A stretch of 64,000 bases of DNA from UBA4722 sp044221135 (GCA_044221135.1 JBGAPT010000005.1:29006-93005); one strand, 5' to 3'; positions 15,013-25,351 are shown, counted from the first letter of the stretch. Translations and numbers: made by a program. The notes: generated by a model from the letters alone, not told the origin.

Positions 15013-16506
15013 TTAAAGTAAAGCAGCACCTGCCGTTTTTGCGACAGTTTTTGCAGTTTCTGCCCCTTTATTTGTTGCACGTTCGCCCATTTTATTCATT
15101 CCCATTGAAAATCCACTAACAATATCACCCATCGCAACACCCATTGCGCCCATAAAAATAAACCAAAACAGAGGAGCAAAAATAACGAGTGATGCAATGA
15201 TCATATCAGTCAATGTGGCACCTGCTCCTTGTTTGGCAAACCAGCCCGAATAGAATGCCTGCATTAACGCACTATCTATCCAACTGACTAGATGCCAAAT
15301 AAATCCCCAAAAAATAACTGAGAAAATAAGCACGCCACCTGTTATAAAAGTGCTGGGGTTATAACTATTAAAGATAAGTGCGAATGGAAGAAACGCGTAA
15401 ATCATTAGTAATAATAACGCTTGCATGATCGGCGCTGCCTGGCTTGCTGCATAAAGCTTGGGATATTCTTCCATCTGATGAACCCAAATACCTAGCGCAG
15501 AAACGACATGTGAATAACCGTGATCACCAATAGTTGTATTAGCGTTCTCAAATCCATCTGCATTATTGCTAATAACGCGTTTAACTATATCATCCTGTGT
15601 TTTGATATCATCCAGATAATTTTTAAATTTCTCTGAAAATGATTTAGGCAATACTTGATACAAACGGTTTTTCAATCCATATTCGCTATCATTCCACCAT
15701 TCTTGACATGAAGGTGTTCCATAGGCAGGCGAATTTTTTTGGTTCACATCGGCATTAATGTCCTGATCTGCTGCATAAGGAAATCCTGGAATGGGATGAG
15801 AGGCTCTCAGGTTTTGGTAATACACATCACTGAAACTGTGAGAACCTAGCCACTCAGTGTCTTCTACACCATATTCTTTGATATCTTCTTTAATTCGATT
15901 AAGATCCATTGCCTTATTGATTTGTTTATCCTGATTAAATTGAGTACGTGCAGGAACATAACACATCGTTTCAAAATCCTGTAATTCTTGTTTGATTTCA
16001 GGATCAGTAATGTGTGCCATATTGACTTGTGTGATCATTTGTCGCAAATTGGGCACGCAACCTAGCATAGTATTCGCTGCATGTGTTATTCCTTCTGAAA
16101 TGGAAATGACGACATACCACCAAACAGGAATAGTAGGACTATCCGTGGGTATGGAAAATGCTTTGTCATAAGTTGTGCCAGTATCACCTGCATGATACGT
16201 TTCACCCTGGTCGCTGCCACAAACAGGAGAATAAGAGATGGCATTTGCGCTGACTGGAATACAGGGTGACGCTGCAAATAAAATAAGTAACAGTGTTACA
16301 ATGAGATTCACTTCCATTCTACGTAAGGCAATCTGTCCTGTATCGCGATGTGCAACATAAGATTCTGTTACATTACGTAAAATCATACCGATAAAAGGCA
16401 GATAAACAAGGCCTGTTTTCGTTAAGAGTTCCCATAGTTTGTCATAGAGACCCCATCCCATTAACAGGGTGTAAAGTTCTGGGACGGATTGCACACCGAT
16501 ACTCAT
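15013..16506 (-). CDS. traG: TraG-like mating-pair stabilisation protein
   Basis: A 497-residue inner-membrane protein with N-terminal VQSVPELYTLLMGWGLYDKL, an early membrane segment (about 65-80), a large periplasmic-type region containing several cysteines, and a cluster of C-terminal membrane segments (about 355-475) ending in a short basic tail. This is the TraG_N layout of GI-type ICEs. It is shorter than F-type TraG because the long C-terminal exclusion domain is absent, as usual here. It overlaps the stop of the upstream gene by four bases (ATGA). Confidence 0.8.
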   Translation of the reverse strand: MSIGVQSVPELYTLLMGWGLYDKLWELLTKTGLVYLPFIGMILRNVTESYVAHRDTGQIALRRMEVNLIVTLLLILFAASPCIPVSANAISYSPVCGSDQGETYHAGDTGTTYDKAFSIPTDSPTIPVWWYVVISISEGITHAANTMLGCVPNLRQMITQVNMAHITDPEIKQELQDFETMCYVPARTQFNQDKQINKAMDLNRIKEDIKEYGVEDTEWLGSHSFSDVYYQNLRASHPIPGFPYAADQDINADVNQKNSPAYGTPSCQEWWNDSEYGLKNRLYQVLPKSFSEKFKNYLDDIKTQDDIVKRVISNNADGFENANTTIGDHGYSHVVSALGIWVHQMEEYPKLYAASQAAPIMQALLLLMIYAFLPFALIFNSYNPSTFITGGVLIFSVIFWGFIWHLVSWIDSALMQAFYSGWFAKQGAGATLTDMIIASLVIFAPLFWFIFMGAMGVAMGDIVSGFSMGMNKMGERATNKGAETAKTVAKTAGAALL

Positions 16507-17915
16507 GGAGTTGGCTCCTTTTGGATTGCCCCGTTTTCCATCAGGGGTGCAGAAGAGGAAACCGGCGTAATATGCATGGCCTCTTGTTCTTGCTGATTGG
16601 AAAATTGCAGTGTTTCAGAAAGTGTGTCTGACATTGTTTGTCTGCGTACCTGACTTTCAAACGCAAGCGAGCGAATATCATTATCCAACTGAGTAATGGC
16701 TCGATTAATAATGATCTGTGCAGGATGATTAACTGAAATGACAGGTACTTGTGCGCCTGTTGTTAAAATATTTCTGGCGATAAATGCTTTATCCATGGCG
16801 CGTTGCATCGCTACTTCTTGTGCTAGCTTGTTGATAATGATTTTTTGCTGTGTCATATCCATTCTATGAATGGATGCGATCACATCTGGGCTGATGGCAA
16901 TGCCTTCAGCAGATACTTTGGTTAGATTATCTTTAGTCATCTCTGCATTGCCGGTGACTAGGTTACTGAGATTATCCCGAATGGTATCGCTGCAATCATT
17001 TTTATCTACCTCACAGGATGTCACCCACGGCAATAATCCATGGCCTACCAAACTACCTTGTTGTTTTTTGCAGCTATCATCATTGCAAGTAGTAATCACT
17101 TGATCGCCAACCACATTAGCTATCCATGTACTAGCTGATTTGGGATTCGGAAAAAACTGTTTTAACTCACTATTGGATGGTGTATCAGGCGCGTCCGCAT
17201 CGCTGCTTAAATCTCTATCCAGCAAAGTGTTATAACCTGATTTCACAGTATCCGAAATAACATGAATAGGTGGCTGTGATTTACCACCCGCATGTAAACT
17301 ATTGTCCCAATCATTTTTACCTTGCACCCAGGGTACACCATCTTCTCCATTATGAATGTCGATCTCTTTTTTAGAATGATTAATATCTTCATTACCAGAG
17401 GATATTAATGTTAAGTGTTTTTTCCATTGATCATTAACAGAAATGGTCCCCCAATCTTGATAAGGGTTTTGACCTTTGGCAATTTGATCTTTGACTGTTT
17501 CGCAGGATTTGGTTGAAACATCCAATTGTTTATGTGCAGATAATAAAGTGTTATTTAATAAATTATAAGCTGTTGGGTTTGCTTGTGCCAATAAATACAT
17601 TGGTAATTGAACTAAACTCCCTGTTGCACTAGCTACAATATTTTGTTCCAGATTTTCGCTGCTGTTTCTGAGATCATTAATGCTATTCGTAATAGAAAGC
17701 GCGGGGTTATAAGCGCTACAACTATAACCCATACCTAAATTGGTATTGGTATTCAATACAGTCGTTCGTGTACCAGAAACAGGCGGTAAAGCAAAATCAT
17801 TGCCGCCACCGATTTTATAATAAAGTCTGTTATTGTTGTGCCCTATTGGAATAATATCGGCAGCATAGGCTGCTGCATTTGATGTGATGAGTAAAATGGA
17901 TAATAGTTTTCGCAT
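16503..17915 (-). CDS. ICE conjugation protein, PFL_4711/TIGR03755-like
   Basis: A 470-residue exported protein: signal peptide LLSILLITSNAAAYAA, then DIIPIGHNNNRLYYKIGGG, which is the typical start of this family, and a Cys pair region (SCEVDKNDC). The C-terminal third is helical (KIIINKLAQEVAMQRAM, QVRRQTMSDTLSETLQ). It corresponds functionally to F-type TraH-like assembly proteins of the outer periplasmic apparatus. It is flanked directly by the PFL_4710-like gene and traG, all coupled. Family numbers are recalled, not searched. Confidence 0.8.
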   Translation of the reverse strand: MRKLLSILLITSNAAAYAADIIPIGHNNNRLYYKIGGGNDFALPPVSGTRTTVLNTNTNLGMGYSCSAYNPALSITNSINDLRNSSENLEQNIVASATGSLVQLPMYLLAQANPTAYNLLNNTLLSAHKQLDVSTKSCETVKDQIAKGQNPYQDWGTISVNDQWKKHLTLISSGNEDINHSKKEIDIHNGEDGVPWVQGKNDWDNSLHAGGKSQPPIHVISDTVKSGYNTLLDRDLSSDADAPDTPSNSELKQFFPNPKSASTWIANVVGDQVITTCNDDSCKKQQGSLVGHGLLPWVTSCEVDKNDCSDTIRDNLSNLVTGNAEMTKDNLTKVSAEGIAISPDVIASIHRMDMTQQKIIINKLAQEVAMQRAMDKAFIARNILTTGAQVPVISVNHPAQIIINRAITQLDNDIRSLAFESQVRRQTMSDTLSETLQFSNQQEQEAMHITPVSSSAPLMENGAIQKEPTP

Positions 17916-18863
17916 TTAGGTTCTCCCTATGTATTGACCCTCCCCATCAGCACAACCTTCATAATGACGCCACACTATCCAGACATAAGCACCTTCCGTA
18001 TTCAACATATCTGCTGTATAGGAAGCACTGTCACCTAAAATATGACAATCTGTTTGTGTGATGGGGTAAATCATTTGAAAATAGGTTTCTTTACTGTTTT
18101 CTTGAATAGGCGCAGCAGAACAGTGTTTGCCACAAGAGATAGAAAGGTATTGATAGACATGTCCATATTCAGTGTGTTGAGTTATTAAATCCGTTGCACG
18201 TTCAGCAATGACTGCTGAGGCTTGCACATCATTCTCACCAATGACTTTACCTTCATGCGGATAAATACTGCCCCAGTTTGTTAATCCAGTACCGACGTGA
18301 TGTACTATGTTTAAACCCAGTGCCATCGCTTCTTCTGGCAAGGCTGCAGGTGGCAGCCCTCGCCATAACACACTGTCTGCCATGGATTGAAAATAAGGCC
18401 GCCACGGTGTAGCCGTACTTGGCAATAACCCATGTTCCGGAATCACCATCAATGCAGGATTGCCAATCACATCGGCTTCTTTGAAAATCACCGCTTGTTC
18501 ATGGATATCTAATAAACTATGGTTTCCACTGCTAACCTCTAATCCTGTCACACCTTTAACAATACCTTGTTGAATCGGCTTCCCTATACTGTCTAGCATT
18601 TTATTAATTTCAATCCATGGATTGTCATGTGCTCGAGAGAATACACTGACAACTAGGTCAGGTAAGTAATGGTCCAATATAGGCGTTGTATTCACAATGC
18701 CCCATTTAGATAACCACACGCAATGATGGATTGGGACTTTGTAGCGCAAACAGTTGGGTAACGCAGCAGTTGTATCTTGGATGATTGTTCCAGAGTGGAT
18801 CGGGCTATGACTTGCTTGAATGGATGTTGAAAGCATCAAGCAAAGTAATAATCTTTTAATCAT
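17916..18863 (-). CDS. ICE conjugation protein, PFL_4710/TIGR03756-like (TraU-type)
   Basis: A 315-residue exported protein: signal peptide LLLCLMLSTSIQAS, then a cysteine-containing beta-rich domain (LPNCLRYKVPIHHCVWLSKWG, HLPDLVVSVFS). The spacing fits the TraU-like PFL_4710 family of GI-type systems. It overlaps the ATPase stop by 8 bases (ATGATTAA). The thioredoxin-like TIGR03757 protein that usually sits between the ATPase and this gene is absent. Confidence 0.8.
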   Translation of the reverse strand: MIKRLLLCLMLSTSIQASHSPIHSGTIIQDTTAALPNCLRYKVPIHHCVWLSKWGIVNTTPILDHYLPDLVVSVFSRAHDNPWIEINKMLDSIGKPIQQGIVKGVTGLEVSSGNHSLLDIHEQAVIFKEADVIGNPALMVIPEHGLLPSTATPWRPYFQSMADSVLWRGLPPAALPEEAMALGLNIVHHVGTGLTNWGSIYPHEGKVIGENDVQASAVIAERATDLITQHTEYGHVYQYLSISCGKHCSAAPIQENSKETYFQMIYPITQTDCHILGDSASYTADMLNTEGAYVWIVWRHYEGCADGEGQYIGRT

Positions 18864-21555
18864 CGTGATAATTCTTTTGTTTGCATTGCATCATGTCACG
18901 CGCAATGAGTTTGACTGCTTCAATTTCTGAACAGTGATATTGTTGCATCACACGTAACCGGTGATTTTTTTCATCCTGTTCTGTTGCGGCCAGTGCCAGA
19001 TATAGTCTGGGCGGTATGTTGCGGAACAAGCCATTAAATAGCGTGCTAAATATAACACCTTCGGTATATTTGCCTTTTTCTTTTCGTGTGGATGAAAGCA
19101 GAGACCGCTGTTCCTGTGTAAGAATTCTAAAATCTTCGATTTGCTTGATTTCATCCGGTGGAACATGTAAACACAGCCAATGCTCTATTTGTGCTAACAT
19201 GCGCCGTGCCCCTTCAGGGAAATCTTTCATGTTTTGTGTAGCGATTCCTAACCACAAGCCTAATTTACGCCCTGTTTTAGCTACTCGCGTCTGAATATTG
19301 GCAAGTAAGGGAATAGCTGTAAAAATATGGTTTTCATCGATAATAGTATAAATAGCGCGATCACTATTTTGATTTGATTCTGCCAACGTTTGAATATGGT
19401 TAAGACACCCTGAAAATGCAATAGAGCGATGTGCCTCATAACCTTCTCTGGCAAATAAACCAAAATCGACAATAGTCAAATCAGCATTGACCCATGGATT
19501 GCCGCGGCTATTAAAAAACTGACTTGCCATAGGGTCTTTAGTAAAATAACGCATGCTATCTGCCATTTCTCTACTACGCCGGATTTTTTTTGCATCACGG
19601 TGTGGGTCTAATTTTAAGGTCAATCGTTCAAATGCATTCACAATATCTTCTGCCACCATTTGACTACGTTGTTGTGCACGTACAGTGTAGGCTGCATCAA
19701 TGATGGCATCCATAATTAACATGCGATCACTGCGACGAACAAATTCTTCTTCACGTTTTTCACCGCCCGTAATCATAATCAATGCAGATAACACCATGTC
19801 ACCGAGAATGTCCCTATCTTCCTCCTCCGAAGAAGAATGAATCAATTTCTCGCAGGTTTCTTGCAAATAGTGAGTCCGCTGTTGAGATTGAATTGCTTCA
19901 ATCTGATCAATGACACGTAATCCATCAGCAAATGGATTAAGAGACACAGGATTTTTAGGATCAATTTTAATTTTATTGACCTTTAACCCCAATGATTGAC
20001 AGTATTCACCTAATAAATCAAAAGACCCTCCGACATCAATAATAAACATTCTGGGAAAATAGCGTGCCAAGAGATACATAATAATAAAACATAATAGATT
20101 AGATTTGCCGGTACCACTCTCCCCTAATAGTAAAAAATGTGCGTTTTTTGTTTTGTCTTGCATGAAATCATAATAGAGAGGTTCTCCACCGCGATTGAAG
20201 CAAATGAGCCCAGGATGGGCAGTACCGCGACTACGGCCATAAAAAGGCAGTAGTTTTGCAATATCACTTAATAAAAAATACTTTGAACGATACGTATTTT
20301 TTTTATCAAAATGAAAATCATAGCACATCGGTAAATAACGTAGATAAGCATCCATCGGAAATAATTCATCATCTGTGATGACTTTAAATCCATTGCTGTT
20401 TAATAATACTTCTGTATGCGCTTCTTTTTTGCGTAAATCTTCCAGCGATTCACCACAAATATACAGACCCATGACAACTGGCAATAATAAATTACCATTT
20501 GCAATGGCTTTTTCAGCTACTGCAATTTCATCTTTGACTTTTAAAGCCTGAGCATGATTTCCAACCGCAGAGCTATGAATGGTTTTTAGATGAAAGTCCA
20601 CTTCGCTGGGTGCCTGCATCACAACGGTGATGACAAACACGCTAGATTCAGGAAGATGGTCTAGCAAATTAAACACCTTATCATCGGTATGACGTTTGCG
20701 TTCAGCAGAAATGTGGCCAATCTCAGGTGTCACTGTCATGCTTTGGATAGTAATGATTTTATGCGGCATGCCATCAAACAACCAGCCTTCTTCAAAGGAT
20801 TCAGGCGCGCTAAAAAATAATTGTTCTGCCAAATCAAATCCAATGGGTTTTTGTTTTTCTTCTGGATAAGTTGCTTTATCAATGAATGCATTTTTTGGGT
20901 TAAACCATTTTACCATCCATTCATAGAATTCCTTGCCTTGCATACGCTTAATACGCAAACCACAAGCACGTAATTGATCAGAAAATTTCCGTGATACACG
21001 TAACATTTCTTCAAGGTAAAAGTAACGTTCATTTTTAAAATCTTGACGTCGATATAACACAGCATATACGTGTAACAATCCCCCACGGAAATTAAGGTCA
21101 GTCACTTGTGAATCATGGAAAATTCCATTAGGACGGCTAACATAATCCAAGTGATCTTTGATATTTTTTAAAAAATCCTGTGTCACTAAGGTTGATTTTC
21201 TATGCTCTGGGAAACTGATTTCAATATCTTGATACACATTGGATAGATCAGCTTGCTTTTTTGCATAGACTTGTAAAATCCATGGGTTACCTTTTTCACA
21301 AGGGATAGAATTTTTGATAGCTTCGCTAATCGCTGAGGCAATTTCTTCTAACATGGGTGCTGGACGTGCTTCACAAGATAAAGGTGTTATCTTGAAACAG
21401 ACACCTAAACTGGTATTATCTTCTAGCAAAAAACATTTGTATTTTTCGTTATAGTCACGCCATGGTAATCGTTCTATAAAAGATGGATAAAATTGATAAG
21501 AATTGGCAATATCCTTGCGTGTGGTATATGATTTTTTATGACTAGATTTAAGCAT
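18856..21555 (-). CDS. traC: Conjugative transfer ATPase (VirB4/TraC-like, TIGR03744 type)
   Basis: An 899-residue ATPase of the VirB4/TraC class. Visible: Walker A LLLGESGTGKSNLLC (about residues 475-490), Walker B MFIIDVGGSFDLL, a later acidic box TIIDENHIF, and LGIATQNMKDF before the C-terminus. The N-terminal half is the non-catalytic TraC domain. It powers pilus assembly and substrate transfer at the inner membrane. AGGAGA precedes the ATG. It lies between the lipoprotein and the TraU-like gene, the standard GI-type order. Confidence 0.92.
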   Translation of the reverse strand: MLKSSHKKSYTTRKDIANSYQFYPSFIERLPWRDYNEKYKCFLLEDNTSLGVCFKITPLSCEARPAPMLEEIASAISEAIKNSIPCEKGNPWILQVYAKKQADLSNVYQDIEISFPEHRKSTLVTQDFLKNIKDHLDYVSRPNGIFHDSQVTDLNFRGGLLHVYAVLYRRQDFKNERYFYLEEMLRVSRKFSDQLRACGLRIKRMQGKEFYEWMVKWFNPKNAFIDKATYPEEKQKPIGFDLAEQLFFSAPESFEEGWLFDGMPHKIITIQSMTVTPEIGHISAERKRHTDDKVFNLLDHLPESSVFVITVVMQAPSEVDFHLKTIHSSAVGNHAQALKVKDEIAVAEKAIANGNLLLPVVMGLYICGESLEDLRKKEAHTEVLLNSNGFKVITDDELFPMDAYLRYLPMCYDFHFDKKNTYRSKYFLLSDIAKLLPFYGRSRGTAHPGLICFNRGGEPLYYDFMQDKTKNAHFLLLGESGTGKSNLLCFIIMYLLARYFPRMFIIDVGGSFDLLGEYCQSLGLKVNKIKIDPKNPVSLNPFADGLRVIDQIEAIQSQQRTHYLQETCEKLIHSSSEEEDRDILGDMVLSALIMITGGEKREEEFVRRSDRMLIMDAIIDAAYTVRAQQRSQMVAEDIVNAFERLTLKLDPHRDAKKIRRSREMADSMRYFTKDPMASQFFNSRGNPWVNADLTIVDFGLFAREGYEAHRSIAFSGCLNHIQTLAESNQNSDRAIYTIIDENHIFTAIPLLANIQTRVAKTGRKLGLWLGIATQNMKDFPEGARRMLAQIEHWLCLHVPPDEIKQIEDFRILTQEQRSLLSSTRKEKGKYTEGVIFSTLFNGLFRNIPPRLYLALAATEQDEKNHRLRVMQQYHCSEIEAVKLIARDMMQCKQKNYHDD

Positions 21556-21564
21556 GTGCTTCTC

Positions 21565-21912
21565 CTACAGTTCATTGGATAATACATAGTGATCTTGAGT
21601 ATAAGCATTAAACGCAGTGTAATATCCAGGAACAGGCAGTTCATCCTTTCCTGCCAGGTGTGGATAAACATACATTTTTAATTCTGGATTGAGCACTTTA
21701 TGAAATGAGCTATTTTTTACATTTAACGGTAGCGCAGCCTGCGTATTAGCTTGATGTGATTTTATTTTTTCTTCTGGGTCTGCGGTCTCCATACTGTCAT
21801 ACACTTGTTCCATAGTCGGGCCTTTCTCGGGTACCACATTACCCGACAGGCTGCTGCAGGCCGATAAACTAATCAAGCTCACGGCTAATATAAGTATTAT
21901 TGTCATGCGCAT
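21565..21912 (-). CDS. Conjugative transfer lipoprotein (TIGR03751-like)
   Basis: A 115-residue lipoprotein: signal peptide with lipobox LISLSACSS, then GPTMEQVYDSM, the signature of the ICE transfer-region lipoprotein (VirB7/TraV-like role in the outer-membrane core). The C-terminal half ends VPGYYTAFNAYTQDHYVL. It overlaps the end of the TraB-like gene by about 40 bases, consistent with coupling. The start could also be the second ATG at 21906. Confidence 0.85.
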   Translation of the reverse strand: MRMTIILILAVSLISLSACSSLSGNVVPEKGPTMEQVYDSMETADPEEKIKSHQANTQAALPLNVKNSSFHKVLNPELKMYVYPHLAGKDELPVPGYYTAFNAYTQDHYVLSNEL

Positions 21913-23149
21913 AATTCAATTTCCTCCCTCTGGGGTCATAATCAATATGGATTTCTTTAGCGAAATTAACGGCTATCTCAATGAACATTCCTTTTTCATC
22001 GACAGGCGCTACGTAAATTGCATCAAATGATTGTTCTTCACGGTCATGCCACCATTGTTGTAAACCATTGGCGACACTCGATAGAGCTTGCCCAGCAACA
22101 TACTTACCTTGAGAACCCGTAATTGATGTTGTAGTTGAGCCTAGCAAGGTATTGGAGTTAGTTGTTTGTGATTGTGCATAGGCATTTGCAGCGCCCACAC
22201 CTGCATTAATCGCGACGCCTCCTGATAAATAAGCAGGTGCATTGGTAATTAACTTGCCGCGAATAAAAGGATTGCCATATTGATCAGAAAGATAACCTAA
22301 GCTATTTGATTTAGTGTAATTACCAATATCATTATCATTAGAGGTAGTCGATGAAATGGTGCCGTCATCAAAAACAAATGTTAGCGAGGTGATCCATCCT
22401 CTGACACTCATTAAATTCAAATCACCTTCACAATAACCGCTCACAATCATTTGTAGCAAATGTGGAATGCGTAATCCATTGGCTGCAAGATTATCATCAG
22501 AAATGACGATCTTAAAAGGATATGGATCGGTAACAACACCTTTAACTGGAATGCGACCTACTAATGCAGTCATTAATTTATCACGTACCGATGTGCCATT
22601 CGCCGGAATGGTATAATACGGGATCAATTCAGGTTTGCCTTGCTCCACAGAGCTCGATTTAGTCAATTCGCTGGAATGATCATTGAATAGATTCATGAGT
22701 GGATGAGCTTTGGGAGCTTGAGTCAAATCATCTACCACTGTGATGGGTTGTGATGCCGAATCAATCGCTTTGTTCTCTCCTGCTTTCTGTGTGATGTCTT
22801 GTATCTCATTTTTAAGTTTTACTATTTCTTCCATTAATCGGGTATTTTCCTCAGTGTGTGCGGAATTTGCTTGATTAAGTAATTCAGTGTTCTTTTTTTT
22901 AAAGGTCTCATTATCCTTTGCAACTTCCTGAATTTTTTGTTTCGTGATTGATAAATCAGCGGTCAGCGTATCCAGCGATTCAGCAGCGCTATCATTGGAT
23001 GCTGCATTTTTGATTATCTTTTCTTTTTCTACTACTGTAGAGGTAGGTGCTGATCGATGGAGCCAGGATGCGACGATACAAATAATCATAATTACCAGCA
23101 CAGGTATTGCCACGTATTTTAAAAGGCTATTGGTATTATGCATCGCCAT
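21869..23149 (-). CDS. TraB/VirB10-like core protein (TIGR03752, PFL_4705-like)
   Basis: A 426-residue protein with one N-terminal membrane segment (about residues 12-28), a coiled coil (about 60-125, KKKNTELLNQANSAHTEEN), a proline/serine linker and a beta-rich C-terminal domain (IPYYTIPANGTSVRDKLM, AALVGRIPVKG-type start). This is the inner-to-outer membrane scaffold of the T4SS. The start overlaps the previous gene by 14 bases; GGGGGT is the ribosome site. Confidence 0.88.
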   Translation of the reverse strand: MAMHNTNSLLKYVAIPVLVIMIICIVASWLHRSAPTSTVVEKEKIIKNAASNDSAAESLDTLTADLSITKQKIQEVAKDNETFKKKNTELLNQANSAHTEENTRLMEEIVKLKNEIQDITQKAGENKAIDSASQPITVVDDLTQAPKAHPLMNLFNDHSSELTKSSSVEQGKPELIPYYTIPANGTSVRDKLMTALVGRIPVKGVVTDPYPFKIVISDDNLAANGLRIPHLLQMIVSGYCEGDLNLMSVRGWITSLTFVFDDGTISSTTSNDNDIGNYTKSNSLGYLSDQYGNPFIRGKLITNAPAYLSGGVAINAGVGAANAYAQSQTTNSNTLLGSTTTSITGSQGKYVAGQALSSVANGLQQWWHDREEQSFDAIYVAPVDEKGMFIEIAVNFAKEIHIDYDPRGRKLNYAHDNNTYISRELD

Positions 23150-24017
23150 GACATACCCCCATTACATCACCAAACGATCGATTAGACACTAAAAATAACA
23201 TGACTGAATCTCCACTCTTGTCACCATACGGTTTTAAATAAGCGGTGGGATATAACGATCCTGCTTGCCAATCACCACAGAGATCTTTTCGAATATCAAT
23301 ATGCGTTCTATGTGGGTATTTATTGCGTAATAAAATAGCTGTCACATAATGGTTTCCAGCGACCCAAGAGCCTTCTGGGTAAGCAATGACCTTATCGCCA
23401 TAGACCAGGTCAGACACAAATTTTTCAGTGTGCATGGGAGCACGCGTGAAAATCGAAGAGTGCGAGATAAATCGTTCAGGAGCATACACTTCCTGCCATG
23501 CAAAACGGATTAAATCAGCAAAATTAATATCATCATTAGAGGTATTATTCTCAATGACTTCTGAAACCGTCTCGCTTGTTGTTGCTATAACATTTTTATT
23601 TTGCTTAACATCAATTTGCTGCGTTGCATCTGATGCATTATCACTCGTCACCAGATCAATCAAAACAACTTCACCGGTTTCTTTAAGCGTGATATAGACA
23701 CGAGTTTTCTCAAATGGTTTCAGTGCTGTTAAATAAATTGATTTATTGTTATTCAATATGCGTAACTGATCTGAAGTCAGAGCGCTTTTAACATCAACAC
23801 TCACAGGCGCAGAAAAAATAAGGCGCTTTTCTCTATTAAGAGGTAACGCAACAGAGATCGGGTCGCCTTTCCATGTCAAATGACTGGTGTCCTCTGCAGG
23901 AAAATATTTTTTGAGTTTCTGCATTTCAGCATCAGTCAATGTCAAACTACTTAGCGAATCTGCATAAGCTGTTATATTCAGACAAAAAAAGAGCATGACA
24001 ATGAGCACATATCTCAT
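23136..24017 (-). CDS. TraK/VirB9-like secretin-type protein (TIGR03749, PFL_4704-like)
   Basis: A 293-residue exported protein: signal peptide ending NITAYADS, then WKGDPISVALPLNREKRLIFSA, a beta-sandwich start typical of this family, a serine/asparagine linker (about 145-165), and a C-terminal domain HRTHIDIRKDLCGDWQAGSLYP. It forms the outer-membrane ring with the lipoprotein and the TraB-like protein. It is tightly coupled at both ends. Confidence 0.85.
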   Translation of the reverse strand: MRYVLIVMLFFCLNITAYADSLSSLTLTDAEMQKLKKYFPAEDTSHLTWKGDPISVALPLNREKRLIFSAPVSVDVKSALTSDQLRILNNNKSIYLTALKPFEKTRVYITLKETGEVVLIDLVTSDNASDATQQIDVKQNKNVIATTSETVSEVIENNTSNDDINFADLIRFAWQEVYAPERFISHSSIFTRAPMHTEKFVSDLVYGDKVIAYPEGSWVAGNHYVTAILLRNKYPHRTHIDIRKDLCGDWQAGSLYPTAYLKPYGDKSGDSVMLFLVSNRSFGDVMGVCHGDA

Positions 24018-24038
24018 GCTATAGTCTCCTATTTAATA

Positions 24039-24632
24039 TTAGATGTATGTTTTCTGACGTTGTGGCTCTGAGATAAATCCAGCGAGTGCTAAGCCATAAG
24101 GGTTGTTCTGAGGTGATACATTGATACGGGTCACTTTCAGAGGGTAAATAATTTCTACATCTTTCACTGCTTGATTATTTTTAAACTCCGTTAACCGCAT
24201 TTTAAGATCCACTTCCCATGTATCATTTCCCAATTTTTTCACATTGATTGAATCATAGGCTGCACCACTCAAATCTTCTAATAATTCAGCTTTAAATCTT
24301 GGCGTTAAGTAAGACCAATACGTATGAATATTTTTTTGATAATCATCACCTGTTTCTCCTGGCCAGTAATTTAACTCTTGCCAGACTTCATAAGCAAAGC
24401 TGTAAATTAATGGCTCAGGGATACTACCAGCCTTCAATGTAGCACCATTTTGAATATCAGGTGGTAAATACAGCGTTAAACGTGAAGGTGACGTAATCCA
24501 GCCAATAAAAAATGCAGCACTTAACAAGCATAAAATAATCATGAATCGCTTTTGTAATTGAATAACCTGCTTGTCTGCATCTTCTTTTTTCCAGGCGGAT
24601 GTTATCCATTCTCTTACTATTTTTGTGCTCAT
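24039..24632 (-). CDS. TraE/VirB8-like protein (TIGR03746, PFL_4703-like)
   Basis: A 197-residue protein with one membrane segment near residues 25-45 and a periplasmic domain containing LTLYLPPDIQNGATL, PLIYSFAYEVWQELNYWP and NIHTYWSYLTPRFKAEL. These are hallmarks of the PFL_4703 family. The start at 24632 overlaps the upstream stop by ATGA and follows GGAG, so the longer frame upstream is not used. Confidence 0.88.
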   Translation of the reverse strand: MSTKIVREWITSAWKKEDADKQVIQLQKRFMIILCLLSAAFFIGWITSPSRLTLYLPPDIQNGATLKAGSIPEPLIYSFAYEVWQELNYWPGETGDDYQKNIHTYWSYLTPRFKAELLEDLSGAAYDSINVKKLGNDTWEVDLKMRLTEFKNNQAVKDVEIIYPLKVTRINVSPQNNPYGLALAGFISEPQRQKTYI

Positions 24633-24967
24633 GTTAGAAATCTCCGCACTGACCATCGTCCTAACCGAGTAATATATCGACTGTGAATCAGTCCTTTCTC
24701 GGATAGTTTTTTTATTAACAAGTGTTGGTAGTAACCATAAGGCTTGCCATACTTTAATTTCTGCAGTCTAGCTAACATCCATTTTGTCACGAAAAAAAAC
24801 AAAGCACTGGCTATGAGATAGCCAGGCCAGACATAGCCAAATAGTATTTTTGTGCCTAGTGAAAAAATTAAAGTGAGTATAACTAGAGAAATAATGGAGA
24901 CAACCATGATTTCAACCAATGTGCAGTCTTTATAAATCGACATTTTATGATTAATATGGTTTAGCAT
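24629..24967 (-). CDS. TraL-like inner-membrane protein (TIGR03750)
   Basis: A 112-residue protein: KDCTLVEIMVVSIISLVILTL with two membrane segments (about 20-70), then the conserved basic motif LQKLKYGKPYGYYQHLL. It corresponds to TraL/VirB3-like components. The start at 24967 follows GTAGGAAAA, 11 bases after the upstream stop. Confidence 0.85.
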   Translation of the reverse strand: MLNHINHKMSIYKDCTLVEIMVVSIISLVILTLIFSLGTKILFGYVWPGYLIASALFFFVTKWMLARLQKLKYGKPYGYYQHLLIKKLSEKGLIHSRYITRLGRWSVRRFLT

Positions 24968-24978
24968 GGTGAATTTTC

Positions 24979-25341
24979 CTACGGTTTGGGCGCATCGGTA
25001 ATCAGTATATTTCCTGCATATAGTAATCCCAAGCATACTGCTAATGTAAAGACACCCACTAATGCCCAGGTAAAGAAATGACTTAATTTTTCCATCTTTT
25101 TTGCTTCTTGATAAGCCGAAATCATTTCATAGCCTACAAACAAAAAAGCAAGTCCTGCTAATAAATAACAACCATACCCCATAATCGTTAAACCATAGGA
25201 AATTAGACCTTCTGCATAATTACCATCTTTAATATTTAATTGTTCAGGCGGCCTTGGAAGATCAGCCCATGCAGGTATAGATAACAAATAAATGAAAAAT
25301 ATCCATAACATATTCTTTGTCTTGCAAAATAACGAATGCAT
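24979..25341 (-). CDS. Pilin-type ICE protein (TIGR03745, PFL_4702-like)
   Basis: A 120-residue protein: signal peptide (LLSIPAWADLPRPPE), then two membrane segments (about 45-65 and 85-105) separated by a short loop AYQEAKKMEKL. The processed hydrophobic product resembles VirB2/TraA-type pilin subunits, which is the usual interpretation of this family. The start follows AAGGA, and the C-terminus is DAPKP. Confidence 0.82.
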   Translation of the reverse strand: MHSLFCKTKNMLWIFFIYLLSIPAWADLPRPPEQLNIKDGNYAEGLISYGLTIMGYGCYLLAGLAFLFVGYEMISAYQEAKKMEKLSHFFTWALVGVFTLAVCLGLLYAGNILITDAPKP

Positions 25342-25351
25342 GATTGGTTCC